DNA of 64,000 bases from Desulfoplanes formicivorans (GTDB taxonomy: Bacteria; Desulfobacterota; Desulfovibrionia; Desulfovibrionales; Desulfomicrobiaceae): NCBI RefSeq assembly GCF_001748225.1, contig NZ_BDFE01000015.1:652657-716656 (forward strand), written 5' to 3'. How positions within the stretch are numbered: the first letter of the stretch is position 1; each line of letters opens with the position of its first letter. Positions 7,139-16,311 of this stretch are shown here, piece after piece. The position numbers were made by a program, and so were the translations under genes. A model generated the notes under the pieces. The model had not been told where the DNA came from, did not search any database, and saw nothing but the letters and a program-made list of their open reading frames with translations.

Positions 7139-8416
7139 TTAATGCTTGAACGAGCGCTGGCCCGTGAAGACCATGGCTACCTGGGGCACGGCCTGATTGA
7201 CGGCCTGGATGACCTCGTGATCGCGGATGGACCCGCCGGGCTGGGCAATGGCCGTGATGCCCTGGGCCAGGGCCACGTCAACGCCGTCGCGAAAGGGGAA
7301 GAAGCCGTCGGAGACCATGACTGATCCGGGCAATCCGCCCTTGGCCTTGTTTGTACGGGCCATGATGTCCTCAAGGAGCGTTCGGGCGTTTTCATCCTGG
7401 AGGGCCTTTTCCTTGAGCTCGTACAGGGAGCAGCTCTGTTCCTCAAAGGCCAGGTTGTCGGCATACTTGGTATAAGCCTTGTGGATGGCCAGTTCCACGC
7501 ATCCCACCCGGTCCTGTTCACCCGTGCCGATGGCCGTGGTCACCCCGTTCTTGGCCATGATCACGGAGTTGGACGTGACCCCGGCCTCAACAGCCCAGGC
7601 AAATACGAGATCGTCGGCTTCTTGCTTGGAAGGACCCCGGGCGATGAAGGTGGAACCGTCTTTGGACGTGGCTTCGGCAGGCAGGAAATCGTCGGCTGCA
7701 AGGATCTTGTTGCGGAAGGAAAACTGGGCAATGATCCCGCCGTCGGTGAGGGACTTGAGGTCCAGAAAGGGAGTGTTCACCAGGGTTTCCAGCTTGGCCA
7801 GGCCGGGGATTTCCAGGATGCGCAGGTTTTTACGCGATTTGAGGGTGTCCACGGTGCCGGGTTCAAAAGAGGGGGCCGCAACCACCTCAAAATATCCCGA
7901 GGCAATGATCTCGGCGGCCTTGGCATTGAGGGGCCGGTTGACCACAATGGCCCCGCCAAAGGCGGCAATGCGGTCGGCCCAGAAGGCCTTGAACAGGGCC
8001 GTGTCTATGCCCTCGTCGGACCAGGCCGCGCCACAGGGGTTGTTGTGTTTGAGGATGACGGCAGCGGGTTTGGCGGTGAGATACTGGAGGATATTGATGC
8101 CGTTGTCCACGTCGGTCAGATTGATCTTGCCGGGATGCTTGCCCGCCTGGATCATCTGTTCTTCGGTCATGCCGGAAACCAGAGCCTCCCCGCCCTGGCG
8201 CAGGGTGACCCCGCCCAGTTGGAGAACGCCCTGTTTGAGTTCGTACAGGGCGGCGGGCTGGTCGGGATTTTCTCCATAGCGCAGCCCCTGTTCCTGGCCG
8301 TTGATGGTCCAGGTTCTCTTGTGAAAGGTCAGGGTGGTCTCTCCCAGGGTTACGGTCATGGTGGGGGGAAAGGGATCGGATTGAATGGTCTTGTACATGG
8401 TTTTCAAATCGCTCAC
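7139..8416 (-). CDS. purH: AICAR transformylase (PurH C-terminal domain, stand-alone)
   Basis: It transfers a formyl group from 10-formyl-tetrahydrofolate to AICAR, the penultimate step of purine synthesis. The 425-residue product begins with GTG at 8416, 6 bases after GGAG. The sequence matches only the transformylase half of bifunctional PurH: LRYGENPDQPAALYE near the N-terminus, ILKHNNPCGAAW (the Lys-His pair of the active site), AFGGAIVVNRPL and the C-terminal HEVIQAVNQA helix. The N-terminal IMP cyclohydrolase (MGS-like) domain of ordinary PurH is absent, so ring closure must be done by another protein. The last residues, FTGQRSFKH, match the usual PurH C-terminus (F-T-G-x-R-x-F-x-H), so this is not a truncation at that end. 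Neighbours: transglycosylase then purA. Confidence 0.93.
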   Translation of the reverse strand: MSDLKTMYKTIQSDPFPPTMTVTLGETTLTFHKRTWTINGQEQGLRYGENPDQPAALYELKQGVLQLGGVTLRQGGEALVSGMTEEQMIQAGKHPGKINLTDVDNGINILQYLTAKPAAVILKHNNPCGAAWSDEGIDTALFKAFWADRIAAFGGAIVVNRPLNAKAAEIIASGYFEVVAAPSFEPGTVDTLKSRKNLRILEIPGLAKLETLVNTPFLDLKSLTDGGIIAQFSFRNKILAADDFLPAEATSKDGSTFIARGPSKQEADDLVFAWAVEAGVTSNSVIMAKNGVTTAIGTGEQDRVGCVELAIHKAYTKYADNLAFEEQSCSLYELKEKALQDENARTLLEDIMARTNKAKGGLPGSVMVSDGFFPFRDGVDVALAQGITAIAQPGGSIRDHEVIQAVNQAVPQVAMVFTGQRSFKH

Positions 8417-8591
8417 AAAGGACTCCTTGGATGGGCTTGGAAAAACGGATATTTTCTAACGGATGGGAAACGCTGTGAAGAACAGGGTTTCTAGCACATG
8501 CCAAATCAGGGGGCAAATGGGCCGGACCGCTTGCAATCGGCGCTTCAACTGGTGGTCGCCGGAGGGGTGTTCGGCAACATGATGCAGGCTG

Positions 8592-10022
8592 TCAGGTGGA
8601 AGAATCGGGTGGTTCATTCCCCTTTTCCTGCCCGGCAAGAAGGGCCAGATGCGCGCCTTCGGGGCGCTCAAGCCTGACTAGTCCGGTCAGGTAATAATAG
8701 TAGTAGCGAATTGAATCCACGTAATCCACGACTTCGATGCCGCGACAATACCCGTGGGCAGCTTCCTGGTAGTATTTGCGGTAGCTGAGCAGGGGGAAGA
8801 CTTCCTTGACGTCCCGCCAGGAATGTTTGTTTCTGCCCCGTTGCTCGGCAAGGGTCATGGCGTCGCGCAGGTGTCCCATGCCCTGGTTGTAGGCGGCCAG
8901 GGCAAAAAACAGGGTGTTCCAGGCATCAAGTCCAAGGGGCTGCAGCCGATCCACCAGACTTCGCAGATACCTGACCCCGCCCTCGATGCTTTGCAGGGGG
9001 TCCAGCCGGTTGGAAATGCCCAGTTCAGCCGCTGTGTTCTGACTGATCTGCAGCAATCCGCGCACGCCGGTTTTGCTTGTGGCCCGGGCATTGAAATGGG
9101 ATTCCTGATAGATGAGGGCCGTCACCAGCAGGGGATCAAGGTCGTTTTCCCGGGCAACCTGGGCAATGGTCGGGCCATAGCGGGGCAGCTTGCTGTTCAG
9201 AACACCGGCCAGGTGGGAGAGTTCATAAAAATCCGTTGTTTGGGGAAAGAATCCGAAATAGCGCGCCTTGAGCTCCCGGAAAAAGGACGAATGGGGAAGA
9301 TCCGCCCACAAGGCCGCAAGTGCCTTGGCCCTGCTGCCGGTTCGGGTATTCCATATCCATCGGGTGGCAATGTGATGGTGCAGTTCCAGGGAGGTCCTGA
9401 TCTCCGGGAAAAAGGGCTGCCAGAGCTTGAACGCGGTGGCCCCCACCAGACCGAAGCGAAGTCGTTCTCTGGTCATTGTTTCCAGCAGGTTATGCATGGT
9501 CAGACTTGATGCCCGGCGGTCCATGTCCGGACAACCGAGAACATCGGTCAGGGATGCCAGGGCCGGAAGCATGTGGGGATTGCGGGCAACGGGCAGGGAG
9601 TAGGCGCAGATGTCCTCGGGATGGAGCAGATCCTGCTTCCATTTGTTGTGGATGAGTACCGGGTGGCTTCCCCGGTAGGCCGGGCCGGCGGCAAGGTGGT
9701 CGCCGTGACTGGCAAGGTCCGGCTCCCCGGTATGGATGAACATGTCGGCGTGCCCGTTTTCCACGGCGTCCAAGCCTGCCCTGGGCGATTCCACCGGAAT
9801 CCATTTCGGCACGAGCCGGTGCTTGCGGCAGAAGTGTTCCACCAGTTCCCGGTCGAATCCCGGGCCATACGGGGAAAGCCGGGAGATGGTCGTCTCGTCG
9901 GGCACATAGGCCACCCGAAAACCGTCCGAACGGATTTTCGGCTCGAAAAGTTGGCTGACCAGAAAGGCCTGGATGGCCACGAGGACCAGTATGTGCAGGA
10001 TGGTTGTCAGAGAAGTACGCAT
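8592..10022 (-). CDS. MltF-like membrane-bound lytic transglycosylase with SBP domain
   Basis: A 476-residue protein. The ATG at 10022 is chosen because AGGAGG lies 10 bases upstream. Residues 7-27 form an uncleaved or lipoprotein-less signal anchor (HILVLVAIQAFLVSQLF). Residues about 35-260 resemble a type 3 extracellular solute-binding domain (FRVAYVPDETTISRLSPYGPGFDREL). Residues about 285-440 are a Slt-type transglycosylase domain: LLVTALIYQESHFN contains the catalytic glutamate, then GVRGLLQISQNTA and a later LAAYNQGMGHLRDA. This architecture is that of MltF, which cleaves peptidoglycan glycan strands in the periplasm and is gated by muropeptide binding in the N-terminal domain. A proline-free tyrosine-rich stretch (RYYYYYLTG) lies near the C-terminus. 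It sits between the purH-type gene and purA. Confidence 0.9.
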   Translation of the reverse strand: MRTSLTTILHILVLVAIQAFLVSQLFEPKIRSDGFRVAYVPDETTISRLSPYGPGFDRELVEHFCRKHRLVPKWIPVESPRAGLDAVENGHADMFIHTGEPDLASHGDHLAAGPAYRGSHPVLIHNKWKQDLLHPEDICAYSLPVARNPHMLPALASLTDVLGCPDMDRRASSLTMHNLLETMTRERLRFGLVGATAFKLWQPFFPEIRTSLELHHHIATRWIWNTRTGSRAKALAALWADLPHSSFFRELKARYFGFFPQTTDFYELSHLAGVLNSKLPRYGPTIAQVARENDLDPLLVTALIYQESHFNARATSKTGVRGLLQISQNTAAELGISNRLDPLQSIEGGVRYLRSLVDRLQPLGLDAWNTLFFALAAYNQGMGHLRDAMTLAEQRGRNKHSWRDVKEVFPLLSYRKYYQEAAHGYCRGIEVVDYVDSIRYYYYYLTGLVRLERPEGAHLALLAGQEKGNEPPDSST

Positions 10023-10081
10023 ACGTTGGAAACCTCCTAGAGAAGGGGGCGGCGTTTGGCAAGGGCGGGGAAACTCATCAA

Positions 10082-10119
10082 GTGCGCAAGGCACTTGAGT
10101 AGGCAGTGCGCAGGGGGCA
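10082..10119 (+). repeat. Heptad repeat array F
   Basis: Units: GTGCGCA, AGGCACT, TGA spacer, GTAGGCA, GTGCGCA, GGGGGCA. It lies in the divergent region between the transglycosylase and purA and shares GCACTTGAGTAGGCAG exactly with array C on the opposite strand. Confidence 0.82.
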
Positions 10120-10197
10120 GTGGGGGCTGGAAAAAGTGGCCGGTTTGCTCCACGAGGTGATGGATTGCTGGTGCTTGTGAAAGGTTTGTCTTGCTCA

Positions 10198-10226
10198 TTG
10201 ACTTTGCACCGCCGGTTTTTTAAGCA
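10198..10226 (+). promoter_or_regulatory. Candidate purA promoter
   Basis: TTGACT followed after 17 bases by TAAGCA, 58 bases before the purA start codon. The -35 is good and the -10 weak, so this is tentative. Confidence 0.3.
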
Positions 10227-10283
10227 AAGTTGCTATTTGCCGTCCGCATGGGGACTGCGATCATTTTCAAGGAGAAATGGAAT

Positions 10284-11564
10284 ATGTCGAATACCGTGGT
10301 GATGGGAGCGCAATGGGGTGACGAGGGCAAGGGCAAGATCGTCGATCTGCTCACCCGGGAAGCGGACCTCATTGTTCGTTTTCAGGGAGGGAACAATGCC
10401 GGCCACACCCTGGTCGTGGGTGATACAAAATGCATCCTGCATCTCATCCCGTCGGGCATCCTGCATGCCGACAAGATCTGCTGCATCGGCAACGGGGTGG
10501 TCCTTGATCCCGAAGTTTTCTGCAACGAGTTGGACGGATTGGTGAAACACGGCCGAACCATTGGCCCGGATCATCTGATGATCAGCAAGAAAACCCATGT
10601 GATCATGCCGTACCACAAGATACTGGATGCCGCCAGGGAAGCCCACAAGTCCGGCAAGGACAAGATCGGAACCACCGGCCGGGGCATAGGACCCTGTTAC
10701 GAAGACAAAGCCTCGCGCATAGGCATACGGGCCGGAGATTTGGCCGACATGGATCTGTTGCGCACGAAGATTCAAAAGGCCCTTGTGGAAAAGAACGCCC
10801 TGTTCAAGAATCTGTATGGCCTTGAGCCCCTGATGGCCGATGAGGTGCTTGAGCAGATCCGCCCCTTTGCCCAGCGTACGGCCACGTATCTGGGCGACGT
10901 GTCCGCAGCCATTCAGGAAACCGTTTCCAGGGGCCGTTCCATCCTGTTTGAGGGCGCCCAGGGAACCCATCTGGACATAGATCACGGCACCTATCCTTTT
11001 GTGACCTCATCCAATACGGTTGCCGGCAATGCGGCTGCAGGTGGCGGTTGTGCCTGTAAGGTGCTCGATCGCATCGTGGCCGTGGTCAAGGCCTATACAA
11101 CAAGGGTGGGCAGCGGCCCGTTTCCCGTTGAACTCGACGACCACGCCGGAACCTTTCTCCAGGAAAAGGGCGGGGAATTCGGGGCGACCACGGGTCGACC
11201 CCGTCGGTGCGGCTGGCTTGATCTGGTCATCCTTCGGGAATCGGTTCGTCTCAACGGGCCCACGGATATCGCCCTGACCAAACTGGATGTTCTGGGCGGG
11301 CTGGACGAAATCAAGCTGTGCACCTCCTACAGGTACGATGGTCGCGAGATCCTGTACCCCCCCCAGGAAGAAAACAGCCTGGCCCGGGTCGAACCGGTGT
11401 ACGAATCCATGCCGGGATGGCACGAGGACATCAGCGGCTGTTCGGATTTCCAGTCCCTGCCCCAGGCGGCCCGGAATTATGTCCTTCGGGTGGAGGAACT
11501 TTTGGGAGTTCCCATCTCCCTGGTTTCGGTGGGTCCTGACCGGGATCAGACCATCAGACGATAA
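10284..11564 (+). CDS. purA: Adenylosuccinate synthetase
   Basis: PurA joins IMP and aspartate using GTP to give adenylosuccinate, the first step from IMP to AMP, in the cytoplasm. The 426-residue product starts at an ATG 6 bases after AAGGAGAAATGG; longer in-frame starts lack a ribosome site. The N-terminal P-loop [17 protein letters not shown] holds the catalytic Asp and His-loop region. Also present are [12 protein letters not shown] with the catalytic histidine, [45 protein letters not shown], and the C-terminal [17 protein letters not shown]. The length is normal. It stands alone on the plus strand with its own terminator, next to the purine gene on the other strand. Confidence 0.98.
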   Translation: MSNTVVMGAQWGDEGKGKIVDLLTREADLIVRFQGGNNAGHTLVVGDTKCILHLIPSGILHADKICCIGNGVVLDPEVFCNELDGLVKHGRTIGPDHLMISKKTHVIMPYHKILDAAREAHKSGKDKIGTTGRGIGPCYEDKASRIGIRAGDLADMDLLRTKIQKALVEKNALFKNLYGLEPLMADEVLEQIRPFAQRTATYLGDVSAAIQETVSRGRSILFEGAQGTHLDIDHGTYPFVTSSNTVAGNAAAGGGCACKVLDRIVAVVKAYTTRVGSGPFPVELDDHAGTFLQEKGGEFGATTGRPRRCGWLDLVILRESVRLNGPTDIALTKLDVLGGLDEIKLCTSYRYDGREILYPPQEENSLARVEPVYESMPGWHEDISGCSDFQSLPQAARNYVLRVEELLGVPISLVSVGPDRDQTIRR

Positions 11565-11593
11565 TCCGATTTCGTTTGCATGTGATGTTTACC

Positions 11594-11629
11594 AAGAAGA
11601 CGGCTGATACCTGTATCAGCCGTCTTCTT
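11594..11629 (+). terminator. purA terminator
   Basis: A perfect 17-bp inverted repeat (AAGAAGACGGCTGATAC and its complement, 2-base centre) is followed by TTCTTGT. It is strong and probably works in both directions. Confidence 0.9.
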
Positions 11630-11911
11630 GTATAATGCAACGGCAGCCTCTGCCCCACCGTTCGATTCAGATTGTCATGGCAGGTCCGACTTATAATGTC
11701 ATACCTTTTATGTCGAGTTCGACTGCAGCCAGGAGTGGTAACGGACTTTACCGCAGGTAGGCCGCGCCGACAATTGTCATACATCTCCCTCCCCAAAAGA
11801 CGTTGCTTCCCATTGTTTTCTTGTGTTACCCCCCTTCTCTGTCATCATTAATTGCGCAGCCATTTGGCCTGCCCTTGTAGCACTTTGGATGACAACGTGT
11901 CGTTGATACGT
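11630..11911 (+). other. Intergenic region upstream of GAF kinase
   Basis: This stretch has no convincing gene. Short minus-strand frames here have no ribosome sites. A TATAAT hexamer at 11692-11697 has TTGTCA only 14 bases upstream, too close for a standard sigma70 promoter. Otherwise I see nothing. Confidence 0.5.
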
Positions 11912-13336
11912 ATGGCAGGCCTGGAAGGTCTGCTGACAGGCATAGCGTATGAACCCTTTTGCAATGGAAATGTGATGCATTGTAACGAAGTTCTTGGTTG
12001 TCGTACCTCTTCTAGCCCGGGGGAACAGGATGGAGGCGCCAACCTGGGTGACGAGGGAAACATCTTGCTCCGCGTTGTTCAGCTTTTATCCCGCAATGAT
12101 CTGCCTTTTGGCGAGAAACTCCAACAAGGATTGTTGATCCTGCTCCAGCGCATGGGCGCCGAAAGGGGATCTATTATGCTTTTGACCGATGACCAAACGC
12201 GGCTTGAAGTCATGGCCTCGTCCAAGCCGTCCCTGGTCGGTCTGGTTCAGGATATTCGGGAGGATACTGTTTCTGGGCATGTTCTGGCCACGGGTGAACC
12301 TTTATTAATTCGTGACATCTTGGGCGATGAGCGGTTCAAGCCCCGGGGTGTGTCCTACAAGACGACCTCTCTGATATCCGTGCCCCTGCGTTCAGCCCAA
12401 GGGGGGCATGTTCTCGGGGTGGTCAATGTTTCCGACAGGCAGGACGGGATCAGTTTTGATTCGGATGATGCGAACCTGCTCCAAACCTATGCCGGATGGA
12501 TATCCCCCCTGTTGGAGAACTGCCGTTTATTCGAGCAGGTTCGACAGGAAAAGGACAGGTACAAGGTGCTTGCCCGGGAACTGGAGCACAAGCGCAACGA
12601 GCTGCTGGTGTCCACAATGGAACGGGCTGATCTTGTGCAGATGGTGGTGCATGATTTTAAAAGTCCCTTATCCGCCATCATTGCCACCTATGATCTGCTT
12701 CTCTACATGGGGGTGAATGCAAAACAGCGGCGTATTATTGCCAACGGACTTGAGGGCGCCAAAAACCTGCGTAAGATGATCAATGATTTTCTGGAAACCG
12801 CCCGGGTTCAGGAACTCCAGAGCGATGTCTTCCGTCTGGCTCCCGTGGATATTTCTCTGGTGATCCAGCAGGAGGTGGAACGCATTCAGATTGTTCTCAA
12901 ACAAAGGAATCTTATTCTCCAGGTCTCGACTGGAAGCAACGTTCTAGTGAGCGGAGATTCTTCCCTGCTGGCCCATCTCTTTCAAAATCTGCTTTCTAAT
13001 GCGGTCAAGTATACACCAGCTGGGGGGCAGATCCGGGTTCAACTGGTCCGCGGTAAGGGCCATCGAGGGACAGATCGTCAGGGGAGTTATGTCAAATTCT
13101 GGGTGGAGGATTCGGGCATGGGCGTGCCCGATGTCTCCAAACACCACGTTTTTGAACGGTTTGCCCGGGCGTCCCAGGCCGTTGATCAGGGCATCCAGGG
13201 GGCGGGAGTGGGGCTGTATATGTGCAGGAAGATAGTCCGGCTTCTCGGGGGATCCATTTGGGTCGAGGATTCCGAACTGGGCGGGGCGAAATTTTGTGTG
13301 GAGTTGCCAGCCATTGCAGGATGCGAAAATGATTGA
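11912..13336 (+). CDS. Soluble GAF-domain sensor histidine kinase
   Basis: A cytoplasmic two-component kinase of 474 residues from the ATG at 11912; a TTG at 11852 would add 20 residues and the true start is uncertain. Residues about 60-215 form a GAF sensor domain (GAERGSIMLLTDDQTRLEVMAS ... TTSLISVPLRS). The HisKA dimerisation helix has the phospho-acceptor in MVVHDFKSPLSAI (His about 247). The HATPase domain has an N-box NLLSNAVKYTPAGG (about 358), DSGMGVPD (about 398) and GAGVGLYMCRKIV (about 429). There are no transmembrane segments, so the GAF ligand is an intracellular signal. The stop overlaps the next gene's start by 8 bases; that gene encodes a receiver protein, almost certainly the cognate partner. 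Confidence 0.92.
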   Translation: MAGLEGLLTGIAYEPFCNGNVMHCNEVLGCRTSSSPGEQDGGANLGDEGNILLRVVQLLSRNDLPFGEKLQQGLLILLQRMGAERGSIMLLTDDQTRLEVMASSKPSLVGLVQDIREDTVSGHVLATGEPLLIRDILGDERFKPRGVSYKTTSLISVPLRSAQGGHVLGVVNVSDRQDGISFDSDDANLLQTYAGWISPLLENCRLFEQVRQEKDRYKVLARELEHKRNELLVSTMERADLVQMVVHDFKSPLSAIIATYDLLLYMGVNAKQRRIIANGLEGAKNLRKMINDFLETARVQELQSDVFRLAPVDISLVIQQEVERIQIVLKQRNLILQVSTGSNVLVSGDSSLLAHLFQNLLSNAVKYTPAGGQIRVQLVRGKGHRGTDRQGSYVKFWVEDSGMGVPDVSKHHVFERFARASQAVDQGIQGAGVGLYMCRKIVRLLGGSIWVEDSELGGAKFCVELPAIAGCEND

Positions 13337-14498
13337 TGCCCATGCTCCGATCCTTGTGGTTGACGATGTGGGTCCCTCCCGGCAGGCAGTGGTCAATGTT
13401 CTTGATGTGCTGGGTTTTTCCCACATTCTTGAGGCGGCCAACGGGGCAGAGGCCTGGCAGCTCATGCGTGATGGACAGGATCAGCTCGGACTGGTCATTT
13501 CCGATTGGAAAATGCCCCGCATGTCAGGCATTGAGCTGCTCAAAAGGGTACGAACCCATGCTTCTTTGTGCGAGATTCCTTTTTTACTGTTTACTTCCAA
13601 GGTCGAACCCGGTGATTTGGCCTTGGCCGCGGATATGGGGGTGAGCGGCTACCTGGTCAAGCCATTGGATATCAGTGTCCTGCAGCATAAGCTTTACATT
13701 TTGAGCCGCGAGGTCTCGACACGGGGAAATACGGCTGTCCTCACGCTTGAAACCCTTGTTCGTGAGGGGCGGCTCCCTGAAGCCCGGGAGCTTGTGGTTC
13801 GGATGATCAGGTCGGCCGGAGAGGAGCCGGACAGTTTTTCCCTTTACGGGCAGGCGTTGCTGGCGCGTCTTGACGGTGATCTGGAACGGGCCGGAACGCT
13901 GATCGATGCATGCCTACGCCACGCACCCCTCATGGGGCGGGCCTGGCTGTTGCGGGCCAGGATTCTGCATGAGGCAGGAGACATGGATCAGGCCCGAAGC
14001 AGCGTGGACAAGGCCATGCAGCTCAGTCCGGACAACGTGGAATACGTGCTTTTCCGGGGCAAGCTGGAGCTGGACGATCACAATATCCCCCAGTCCCGAC
14101 TGTTTTTTATGACCGCTCTGAACATGGCCCCGGGGGACGACAAGGTCAGGGAGAAGGTCTGGAGGATGCACATCGAGGCGGACCAGGTGCATGAGGCCAT
14201 GCAGGAGTTTGGCCCCTATCTGTGGGCATTTTTGTCTTCGGAAGTCCTGAACGATACGGCCCTGGCCCTGAGAAAAAAGGGAAAAACAGAGGTTGCGGTC
14301 AGGGTGTATCGCGAAGCCCTGCGCAAGGACCCTGCCAACACCCGGTTGCTTTTCAACCTGGCCATGGCCGAGGTGCGTTTATCGGATACCAGGAACGCCC
14401 TCAAGCATTTGCAACGGGTCGTGGATATGGATCCTGATTTTCATGCCGCTCACAACGTGCTGGACAAGATGAGGTCCAGAAACAAGAAGCCCCTGTGA
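13329..14498 (+). CDS. Response regulator with C-terminal TPR domain
   Basis: A 389-residue protein starting inside the kinase gene (ATG at 13329, 8-base overlap). Residues 5-125 are a receiver domain: LVVDDVGPSR (acidic pair), ISDWKMPRMSG with the phospho-acceptor Asp, and a YLVKPLD lysine. From about residue 145 to the end the sequence is tetratricopeptide-like (GRAWLLRARILHEAGDMDQARSSVDKAMQL; ALRKDPANTRLLFNLAMAEV). There is no DNA-binding or enzymatic output domain, so phosphorylation probably changes protein-protein contacts made by the TPR array. With the upstream kinase it forms a complete two-gene phosphorelay whose target is unknown. Confidence 0.92.
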   Translation: MIDAHAPILVVDDVGPSRQAVVNVLDVLGFSHILEAANGAEAWQLMRDGQDQLGLVISDWKMPRMSGIELLKRVRTHASLCEIPFLLFTSKVEPGDLALAADMGVSGYLVKPLDISVLQHKLYILSREVSTRGNTAVLTLETLVREGRLPEARELVVRMIRSAGEEPDSFSLYGQALLARLDGDLERAGTLIDACLRHAPLMGRAWLLRARILHEAGDMDQARSSVDKAMQLSPDNVEYVLFRGKLELDDHNIPQSRLFFMTALNMAPGDDKVREKVWRMHIEADQVHEAMQEFGPYLWAFLSSEVLNDTALALRKKGKTEVAVRVYREALRKDPANTRLLFNLAMAEVRLSDTRNALKHLQRVVDMDPDFHAAHNVLDKMRSRNKKPL

Positions 14499-14705
14499 AT
14501 TCTGGCCACGGCAGGCATTGGCAGTCCCTGTCCGTGGTGATTTGTTCCTTCCCCTGCCTGCTGCGTTGCCTTGTTTCCCCTCCCTTCCCTTTCCTGCTGC
14601 ATTGCTTCCCAGCGCACTTTTGAGTAGGTACTTGGCTGAAGACTTTCGAAAACCATGTTTTCGGGTACCTGTGTTTGTTTTTCCTTCAAAGTGTGTCTGC
14701 CAATC

Positions 14706-15434
14706 ATGATCCACGTCAAATCCCTTTCCCATTCCTTTGGCTCCCACTGGGCGCTCAAGGACGTTTCCTTTTCCCTGCGTCAGGGGGAATTCCTGTTTCT
14801 TGTGGGCCCTTCGGGCGCGGGCAAGACCACGCTCATGCGTATTTTGCACGGTGCTCTGCCTGTTCAGCGGGGGCGGGTCAATGTGGCCGGCATGGATCTG
14901 GGCACCTTGCGTGCCAGCCGATTGCACCGCCTGCGCCGCCAGATCGGGGTGGTTTTTCAGGATTTCAAGGTTCTGCCCGGGCGTACGGTTTTTGACAATG
15001 TGGCCCTGCCCCTGCGGGTTCAGGGGCAAAAGGCCCAGGTTGTCCAGCACCGTGTCCGGGCGGTTCTCCGGAGTCTCGAACTGGACACCAAGGCCCGCTG
15101 CCTGTGCCAGGAGCTTTCCGGAGGCGAGCAGCAGCGGGTGGCCATTGCCCGTTCCGTGGTGGTCAAACCCAAGATTATCCTGGCCGATGAACCTACCGGC
15201 AATCTGGACCCTGATCTGGGCAGGCGGCTCATGAATGTCTTTCACCAGTTCAACCGGCACGGCACAACCATTGTCTTTGCCACCCACAATCGGGACATCC
15301 TGGCCAATACGCCCATGGCGAACATCCTGTACCTGCGCGACGGAGCGCCTGTTGCCCTGGAAAGCCCGTCGGGCCAGGGACTTCGCCGGGAGCTTTGGGC
15401 CAGACGAACCACAGGCAGTTGCGAGGAGGGATGA
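14706..15434 (+). CDS. ftsE: Cell-division ABC ATPase FtsE
   Basis: FtsE is the ATPase of the FtsEX complex, which sits at the division site and controls periplasmic murein hydrolases. The 242-residue product starts at the ATG at 14706 ([20 protein letters not shown]); the ribosome site is poor. The Walker A is [11 protein letters not shown], the Q-loop is [15 protein letters not shown], the signature is [14 protein letters not shown], the Walker B is [17 protein letters not shown], and the H-loop is [11 protein letters not shown]. The mild C-terminal extension after residue 220 is variable in the family. The ftsX gene follows 1 base after the stop. The 207 bases upstream are pyrimidine-rich with a short direct repeat (CCTGCTGCRTTGC) and hold no gene. 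Confidence 0.95.
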   Translation: MIHVKSLSHSFGSHWALKDVSFSLRQGEFLFLVGPSGAGKTTLMRILHGALPVQRGRVNVAGMDLGTLRASRLHRLRRQIGVVFQDFKVLPGRTVFDNVALPLRVQGQKAQVVQHRVRAVLRSLELDTKARCLCQELSGGEQQRVAIARSVVVKPKIILADEPTGNLDPDLGRRLMNVFHQFNRHGTTIVFATHNRDILANTPMANILYLRDGAPVALESPSGQGLRRELWARRTTGSCEEG

Positions 15435-15435
15435 G

Positions 15436-16311
15436 GTGATCGCATTGGGGGGATTGTTCACCCAGGGAATCAGGGATATTTTCCGCACACCGTGGGCCTT
15501 GTGTCTGACGGTGGCCGCCGTTGGTCTGGTTGCGTTTTTGGCGGGCATGTTTCTCATGCTGGTCAACACCATCGAAGATCAGATTGTGCGACGGCAGGCC
15601 GAGGTGCAGTTCCAGGTCTACTGGCAGCAGGGGGCCGATCTCGAGCGGGTCAGGGCAGCATGGCAATCCATGGAACAACTTCCCGATCTGGTGGGGACCA
15701 CGACCTTTACCCCGGATGGAGGACTGGACGTTCTGGCCCAGGCCTTTGCCGACCAGGTTGATCTGACGGGATTCAAGCAGGCCAGCCCGTTGCCGGCGAC
15801 GGCCCTGCTGACCTTTACCCTGCCCTCCAGGGATCAGAATCAATGGGTCCAATCCATGCTTGCCAGACTGCAATCCCTGCCCCTTGTGGCCTCGGTCCAC
15901 TACAATCCGCTCAGGATCGATGTTGTCCATTCCTGGATGCGGGTGAGCCATGCCATGTTCTGGCCGGTCATCTGTTTTCTGATTCTGGTGGTGGGGCTGG
16001 TGGTGGGCAACACCATCAAGCTGGCTCTTTTCCAGAGGCAAGACGAGATCGAGATTCTTCGCCTGGTGGGGGCCAGTCGCTTGTACATCCGGCTTCCCCT
16101 TGTGGTGGGCGGGGCGGTTCAGGGACTTCTGGGAGGCCTTTTGGCCCTGGGCCTGCTGGGCCTTGTTCACCTGGGGCTGCAGGACATGCTGTATTTTCCG
16201 CCTTTGTGGATCGAAGTGCCCTTTTTGTCCGTACAGGAGATTCTGGGCATGCTCGGGATGCTCATGGGCGTGGGGATTGTCAGCAGTTTTGTGGCCGTGA
16301 AGGAAGGGTGA
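15436..16311 (+). CDS. ftsX: Cell-division permease FtsX
   Basis: The membrane partner of FtsE. The 291-residue product starts at GTG 15436, which follows GAGGAGGG; an upstream frame inside ftsE is rejected. The topology fits FtsX: a first membrane segment at about 24-46 (LCLTVAAVGLVAFLAGMFLM), a periplasmic domain at 47-170, then three more segments (FWPVICFLILVVGLVVGNTI; LVVGGAVQGLLGGLLALGLL; LGMLGMLMGVGIVSSFVAV). The cytoplasmic motif RQDEIEILRLVGASRLYIRLP between segments 2 and 3 is the FtsX/MacB family hallmark. Its stop codon adjoins the stop of the convergent racemase gene with no spacer and no visible terminator. Confidence 0.93.
   Translation: MIALGGLFTQGIRDIFRTPWALCLTVAAVGLVAFLAGMFLMLVNTIEDQIVRRQAEVQFQVYWQQGADLERVRAAWQSMEQLPDLVGTTTFTPDGGLDVLAQAFADQVDLTGFKQASPLPATALLTFTLPSRDQNQWVQSMLARLQSLPLVASVHYNPLRIDVVHSWMRVSHAMFWPVICFLILVVGLVVGNTIKLALFQRQDEIEILRLVGASRLYIRLPLVVGGAVQGLLGGLLALGLLGLVHLGLQDMLYFPPLWIEVPFLSVQEILGMLGMLMGVGIVSSFVAVKEG

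Noticed and set aside
11554..11980. Two short minus-strand frames between purA and the kinase
   Set aside because: One overlaps the purA terminator and both lack ribosome sites and coding character.
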